Positions 60,188 to 64,000 of a stretch of 64,000 nucleotides of DNA are shown one piece after another. The stretch is from Tidjanibacter sp. (GTDB lineage Bacteria; Bacteroidota; Bacteroidia; Bacteroidales; Rikenellaceae). Positions within the stretch are counted from its first letter, which is position 1, and the number at the start of each line of letters is the position of its first letter. The position numbers were made by a program, and so were the translations under genes. Location: NCBI GenBank assembly GCA_017396085.1, contig JAFQNC010000006.1, forward strand, positions 26,397-90,396. The letters are read 5' to 3'. A model generated the notes under the pieces. It was not told the DNA's origin. It worked only from the letters and a program-made list of their open reading frames with translations, and searched no databases.

Positions 60188-60874
60188 CTACTTTGCAGGC
60201 ACCATTGGCTCGGTGATGATTGAGCCGCGGGGGCCGGTCTGCACGTTGCCCTCGCCACCGCTGCCACCGTCAAAGGGCACATCGGGGTCCAAGGTAGGCT
60301 CAACATAGCCCGTAGGGCATTGCATCCAAGAAAGTAAACAATACGTCAACCTTCGGCCTTCGTCTGTCAGTTCGAAAATCAACTGTTTCAACTTCACCTC
60401 AATTTCCCTAAATACCGATACGGGTATCTTTGTATAGTAATAAAACGATGGAAAGTTAAAGTATACATCCGTAACAGAACCGTCAACCGAGGAAAGATTT
60501 AGCACAATTCTCATTTCTCTACCATCAAGCGAATCGGCCTGTTGGACCGAGAAGGCATTATCAACCACACTGTGCATATAGTCTAATGTTGCATCCGACA
60601 CCACATAAAAATCAGGCAAGTTCCATGGGTATTGGGTGGTATCCAACCAGCTTCCATCAGCATAAGCGATCTCTCCTCTACCCGGGTGGTTTTGGAGGTT
60701 GTACAAAGAAATCCTCACCCCCGCAAGAGTATCGGCGATGTAGGCATAATTCTCCATATACAAGGTGTCGCTCTTGTAGTCTGAAACTGTTCGTCTTCCA
60801 TTATGATACTCTCGTTGGGCGAACACGGATAGCGCATGGATGGTTATCACAACAATAAAAATCACTCGTTTCAT
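60188..60874 (-). CDS. Secreted protein of unknown function, partner of zincin-like lipoprotein
   Basis: 228 aa. Signal peptide MKRVIFIVVITIHALSVFA before QREYHN. The middle is a mixed alpha/beta region (DSLDGREMRIVLNLSSVDGS, FREIEVKLKQLIFELTDEGR). The C-terminal 35 residues are Pro/Gly-rich and low in complexity. I do not recognise a family with confidence. It begins one base after the lipoprotein stop, so both are co-translated. The 60300-60870 part is AT-richer than its 3' end and than the flanking coaE and ruvA genes. Confidence 0.75.
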   Translation of the reverse strand: MKRVIFIVVITIHALSVFAQREYHNGRRTVSDYKSDTLYMENYAYIADTLAGVRISLYNLQNHPGRGEIAYADGSWLDTTQYPWNLPDFYVVSDATLDYMHSVVDNAFSVQQADSLDGREMRIVLNLSSVDGSVTDVYFNFPSFYYYTKIPVSVFREIEVKLKQLIFELTDEGRRLTYCLLSWMQCPTGYVEPTLDPDVPFDGGSGGEGNVQTGPRGSIITEPMVPAK

Positions 60875-60875
60875 A

Positions 60876-62474
60876 TTAACAATCTGTTATTTGTAAAATC
60901 AACGATAAGTTATTGCCACTTGATATGGTTCTGTCATAATATTTTGCATCTAAAGGCTTGTGATCAATGTAATACCACGCCGCATCTTCAATCAAAATAT
61001 TGACAAATAAAGATATTACAGAATTATCCAAAAGCGATGTGGTATTATCGAGTGCGTATTCTATATCTTTAATATAGTTCCAAAAGGTAGAATCGTCAAG
61101 AATGTCTTTTCTATCTAATACATCCTCGACACGACTCCTTCTCATATATGCATAAGTGGCAACATATGCTTCTATCTCATAATTAACCTCTTTCTCAGCC
61201 ATTGCAGATACAGAGTTATGAGCTTTTATTTCAAGTTGCAATGCGTGAAATAGCTCATGCAACAATTCCTCACTATGAAAATTTACCATCTGAATAATAT
61301 TGCTTTCAGGTTTATATTTGGAATTACCAGTAGAAGAAAGGGAGAATCCTACACCTATGTTGTCTGATATTAACCTTGAAAGCACCTGTTTGCCCATACA
61401 ATTTTCGGCGATTTCGGCAATCATTGTATTGAGTTTTGTTTTGACACTGTCGGCCAAGTTGCCGTAGTTGTTGAAAATATCTTCGCTAACCTCCTCCGGC
61501 GTTTTGCCATCTATTCCACCGGCCGAAGTGTCTCCACCAGCCTCGTTGTCGTTGTTGGAAGAACCGCCACCACCGCCACCGATGTGCCTGTAGAACTTAA
61601 CATATTCATTCATTGTGGAAAGATCGGGAGTGTATTTATAAACTGTACCGCTGTTCACTATGCGTGGTCTTGTAACTGACCCATTTATCACTATCTCCTC
61701 AATCAAAACAATACTTGCAATCTCATCTTCGGTGAGGTCGCCAGCATTTTCAACCACCTCTCCCAACCTACACACTCCGATATGCGTATCTTGCATAATG
61801 GTGAAAAACCGTTCATACAACCAATCCCTTGGTGGAAAGTTGGCATAAAGATTTGATTCCGAAACTATCTCTCCCTGCCACACGCGATAGACAGCATAGT
61901 GGTAGCCATCCAATGTGGTACACAACACCTTACCAGAGAAGTTTACCTCCCTTAAGCCAATGCGTCCCCCTCCGTGGCGCACCGTGTAGTAGCGGTCGTA
62001 GTAAGCTGGATGCGGAATATAGGTGGCAATGTATTGTATTATGGTGTCGGGGGTTTGAACCGAAACAAACCTACTGCGCAGTTTCATTCCCGAATAGTAG
62101 TTGGAACTGTCGGGGAAATAGATAAAATCGTTTTCCTTGATGATGTCGAAATCGGTGTGGACCTTGGGTGGGTTATACTGATACTTTGTGTAAGCACTCG
62201 ACCAATCTATTTCATACTCTCCCAAGTCGTATGGAGCGTGTGGTTTTGCCTGCCAACTCCACATCGGCTTTTCTCCATCACCACACACAATGCGGGTGGT
62301 TTGTTTGTATCGCTCGTAGTGGGCTCTCGCCGCTGCGACCACCTCATCCTCCGAAAGACTCAAAATCTCCGTTGGTTCCACAGGCTCCTCCACCTCCGGC
62401 GTATTAAGGCAGGAGGAAAGAAAGGCGGCAGCTGCCAACAAGAACAAGTGAAGTAAGGAGAATCTCATAGTCAT
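60876..62474 (-). CDS. Lipoprotein with C-terminal zincin-like domain
   Basis: 532 aa. Lipobox LSSC, then an acidic stretch. N-terminal part (about 40-300) is unrecognised and contains repeated aromatic motifs (YIPHPAYYDRYYTVRHGGGR). A Gly/Ser/Asn linker (GGGGGGSSNNDNEAGG, about 310-325) leads to a C-terminal domain with HELFHALQLE (His406/His410) and a downstream Glu in NYEIEAYVATY (433/435), the HExxH-E pattern of zinc peptidases. The coding DNA turns AT-rich in this domain. ATG follows directly on the ruvA stop. Function unknown; metallopeptidase inferred. Confidence 0.75.
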   Translation of the reverse strand: MTMRFSLLHLFLLAAAAFLSSCLNTPEVEEPVEPTEILSLSEDEVVAAARAHYERYKQTTRIVCGDGEKPMWSWQAKPHAPYDLGEYEIDWSSAYTKYQYNPPKVHTDFDIIKENDFIYFPDSSNYYSGMKLRSRFVSVQTPDTIIQYIATYIPHPAYYDRYYTVRHGGGRIGLREVNFSGKVLCTTLDGYHYAVYRVWQGEIVSESNLYANFPPRDWLYERFFTIMQDTHIGVCRLGEVVENAGDLTEDEIASIVLIEEIVINGSVTRPRIVNSGTVYKYTPDLSTMNEYVKFYRHIGGGGGGSSNNDNEAGGDTSAGGIDGKTPEEVSEDIFNNYGNLADSVKTKLNTMIAEIAENCMGKQVLSRLISDNIGVGFSLSSTGNSKYKPESNIIQMVNFHSEELLHELFHALQLEIKAHNSVSAMAEKEVNYEIEAYVATYAYMRRSRVEDVLDRKDILDDSTFWNYIKDIEYALDNTTSLLDNSVISLFVNILIEDAAWYYIDHKPLDAKYYDRTISSGNNLSLILQITDC

Positions 62475-63077
62475 TTAGAGTTGTTTGAGGGCCATACGAA
62501 TAACTGCTTCCACTTCGGCGGTGGGGTTCTCCTTGAGCACCCTCTTGACAACCTTCTCCGAGGCAGCCTTGCCAAAGCCGAGCATACCGAGCGCAGCCAG
62601 AGCTTCCGAATAGACCTCCGAGGAGGCAGCCGCCAACGTGCCACCACCCACGGGGCCAACCTCCGTGCCCTCCACTATGCCCACAACCTTGTCCTTGAGG
62701 TCCACAATTATCTTCTGGGCGGTCTTGAGTCCGAGGCCCTTCACATTCTTCAGCAACACCGCATTCTCGGTGGAGATGATGGTGGCGAGTTCCGAGGGTG
62801 TGTAGGTGGAGAGTATCACACGTGCGGTGCCACCGCCCACGCCCGACACGCCAATGAGCAGTCGGAACAGCTCCCTCTCGGTGCGGTCGGCAAAGCCGTA
62901 GAGTTGTTGGGCATCCTCCCTGACGATGTGGTGTACATACACAAGAGCCTCACCACGCCCTTCAAGTGCGGTGTAGGTTTGCAGGGATATGCTCACAAGG
63001 TAGCCCACCCCGCCACACTCAACCACGGCATAGGTGGGTGTCAGTTCGGCAATAAGTCCTCTCAAATAGTCGTACAT
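62475..63077 (-). CDS. ruvA: Holliday junction helicase subunit RuvA
   Basis: 200 aa. Domain I OB-fold (MYDYLRGLIAELTPTYAVVE), domain II with two helix-hairpin-helix motifs (LFRLLIGVSGVGGGTARVIL and LKNVKGLGLKTAQKIIVDLKD), flexible linker and domain III (ALAALGMLGFGKAASEKVVK) that contacts RuvB. Binds four-way junctions and loads RuvB. First gene of the minus-strand run; a TAACTTTG -7 element lies at 63111-63104. Confidence 0.97.
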   Translation of the reverse strand: MYDYLRGLIAELTPTYAVVECGGVGYLVSISLQTYTALEGRGEALVYVHHIVREDAQQLYGFADRTERELFRLLIGVSGVGGGTARVILSTYTPSELATIISTENAVLLKNVKGLGLKTAQKIIVDLKDKVVGIVEGTEVGPVGGGTLAAASSEVYSEALAALGMLGFGKAASEKVVKRVLKENPTAEVEAVIRMALKQL

Positions 63078-63103
63078 AGTTCAAAAAATTGTTTATCCGT
63101 AGG

Positions 63104-63111
63104 CAAAGTTA
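63104..63111 (-). promoter_or_regulatory. Possible ruvA -7 element
   Basis: TAACTTTG on the minus strand, 27 bases before the ruvA start. No convincing TTG at the right distance upstream. Confidence 0.35.
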
Positions 63112-63127
63112 ATAAAAACCAAGGAAG

Positions 63128-63161
63128 TTGTGGGCTCATTTTCCGAAAATTTGTATATTTG
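63128..63161 (+). promoter_or_regulatory. Predicted promoter of the OmpH-like gene
   Basis: TTG (63128-63130), 23-base spacer, TATATTTG (63154-63161), 52 bases before the start codon. Confidence 0.5.
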
Positions 63162-63213
63162 CCATTCGAAAGCGAAATTTAACAAACAAAACAATAAGAA
63201 CATTTTTAGGAAT

Positions 63214-63801
63214 ATGAAAAAACTTTTGATTGCGACTCTGGCACTCGTTATGGGCCTGACCGCTTGCAACAACGCACCCAAGGCCGAGAACGCAGAGGCT
63301 GCCGAGGCTACAACCACCACTACCACCACAGGCAAAATCGCCGTTTACTTCGTAGACCAAGTGGTTGCACAGTACCAGATGGCCATCGACAAACAGGCTG
63401 CCTTCCAGAAGGAGTATGAGGCAAAAACCAAAGACCTCAACGCCAGTGCACGCAAGTTGGAGAAAGATTTCAACGCTCTGCAAGACAAAGTGAACAAGGT
63501 GCTCATCACTCGTGCCGATGCCGAGAAAGAGGCTGCCAAGATTCAGGAGCGTCAGGCTGCACTTCAGGCTCGCAGCGAGAAGGCTTCGGCCGAACTCGCC
63601 GAGAAGGAGCAGGTGATGACCAACCAGATTTTCAACGCCATCTTTGAGTATGTGAACACTCTCAACGCCGAGGGCGAGTATGACATCATCCTTGCAAGCC
63701 AAACCGGTGCTCCCGTGGTTAGCGTGAAGCCCGAACTCGACCTCACCCAGCAGATTATCGAGGGCCTCAACAAGGCCTACACCCCCGAGAAAACCAAATA
63801 G
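63214..63801 (+). CDS. OmpH/Skp-family periplasmic chaperone-like lipoprotein
   Basis: 195 aa from MKKLLIATLALVMGLTAC (lipobox LTAC); a longer frame to 63130 runs through the promoter. After a Thr-rich linker comes a Skp-like segment: KIAVYFVDQVVAQY beta-strand, then long charged helices (QKEYEAKTKDLNASARKLEK ... KASAELAEKEQVMTNQIFNA) that would form the coiled-coil tentacles, then closing strands YDIILASQTGAPVV. Skp holds outer-membrane proteins during transit of the periplasm. Lipid anchoring is common in Bacteroidetes members. Confidence 0.88.
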   Translation: MKKLLIATLALVMGLTACNNAPKAENAEAAEATTTTTTTGKIAVYFVDQVVAQYQMAIDKQAAFQKEYEAKTKDLNASARKLEKDFNALQDKVNKVLITRADAEKEAAKIQERQAALQARSEKASAELAEKEQVMTNQIFNAIFEYVNTLNAEGEYDIILASQTGAPVVSVKPELDLTQQIIEGLNKAYTPEKTK

Positions 63802-63832
63802 TGGTCCGGACCGATTGGAATAGGAACAAAAA

Positions 63833-63868
63833 ACTCCCGATGGGCACTCGCTTATCGGGAGTTTTTTT
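63833..63868 (+). terminator. Rho-independent terminator of the OmpH-like gene
   Basis: Stem ACTCCCGAT/ATCGGGAGT (63833-63841 with 63854-63862), 12-base loop, followed by seven T. Confidence 0.92.
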
Positions 63869-64000
63869 GTATATTTGATGTAGTTTGATTAAGATTCTTT
63901 GAGTATCAAACCATTAAGAAGAACTTGCATGAGAATGGGCAATGGATAAGAAATTGCTAACTTGTTTTGTTACACTATATTCCTCATGCTTTTCAAATAA
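63869..64000. other. Unassigned right end of window
   Basis: No ORF of note. A TATATTTG -7-like motif at 63870-63877 could start a transcript that leaves the window. Confidence 0.3.

Overview
This window looks like a chromosomal piece of a gut-type Bacteroidales, with Alistipes/Rikenellaceae as my best guess but no proof of genus. Supporting signs are a SusC/SusD pair with surface lipoproteins, a UpxY/NusG-like capsule antiterminator, a short 286-aa RpoD, Bacteroidetes promoters (TTTG or TTG, then 17-23 bases, then TAnnTTTG) at several gene starts, and almost no Shine-Dalgarno sequences. Housekeeping genes are moderately GC-rich; most capsule glycosyltransferase genes are clearly more AT-rich.

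1-24,600 (all on the minus strand): a capsule/surface polysaccharide locus read leftward from a good promoter at 24,596-24,626. The order is a UpxY-like antiterminator, a membrane 4,6-dehydratase (FlaA1/PglF type), Ugd, UDP-glucuronate 4-epimerase, a galacturonokinase-like GHMP kinase, a nucleotidyltransferase, a CapA-like phosphoesterase, a TupA-like ATP-grasp protein, Wzx, Wzy, four GT4 glycosyltransferases and an acyltransferase. These are followed by CapE-CapF-CapG (UDP-L-FucNAc), a WbuB-like GT4, an LfnA/WbpG-like amidotransferase, a PglC-like initiating sugar transferase and a PglD/NeuD-like acetyltransferase cut by the window edge. Together they predict a polymer with a uronic acid (GalA), L-FucNAc or its acetamidino form, and a 4-amino-sugar at the reducing end, possibly decorated by amino-acid ligation.

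25,219-39,800: a polysaccharide utilisation locus, again leftward, with surface lipoprotein, SusC, SusD, a second surface lipoprotein, a GH88 unsaturated glucuronyl hydrolase and a heparinase II/III-type lyase. The layout resembles the core of the Bacteroides heparin/heparan sulfate locus, but no sulfatase or regulator is present. A CE7-type esterase gene is divergent from it.

39,830-53,660: housekeeping and mixed genes: TfoX-N protein, tRNA-Gln(CTG), HtrA protease, RpoD, an SPFH/NfeD pair, an M64-type peptidase, RlmH, a shortened GH2-like protein that lacks its catalytic residues, tryptophanase, a DUF4954-like beta-helix protein and AsnS. 53,809-63,801: RpoN, a membrane protein, TrmN, then a minus-strand run RuvA, zincin-like lipoprotein, secreted protein, YbbR-like, CoaE, FolP, LolD and TIGR02757 protein, and finally an OmpH/Skp-like lipoprotein on the plus strand.

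The gene-poor stretches at 24,401-25,218, 40,169-40,590 and 43,330-43,967 are packed with repeats: (i) a ~90-bp element in four places with a conserved purine-rich core and interchangeable 3' hairpins; (ii) three ~124-bp elements with terminal inverted repeats and a central hairpin whose stems change in compensating fashion; (iii) 7-9 bp tandem arrays, some of which supply the stop codon of the neighbouring gene. The ~124-bp family is the most striking feature I cannot assign to anything known.
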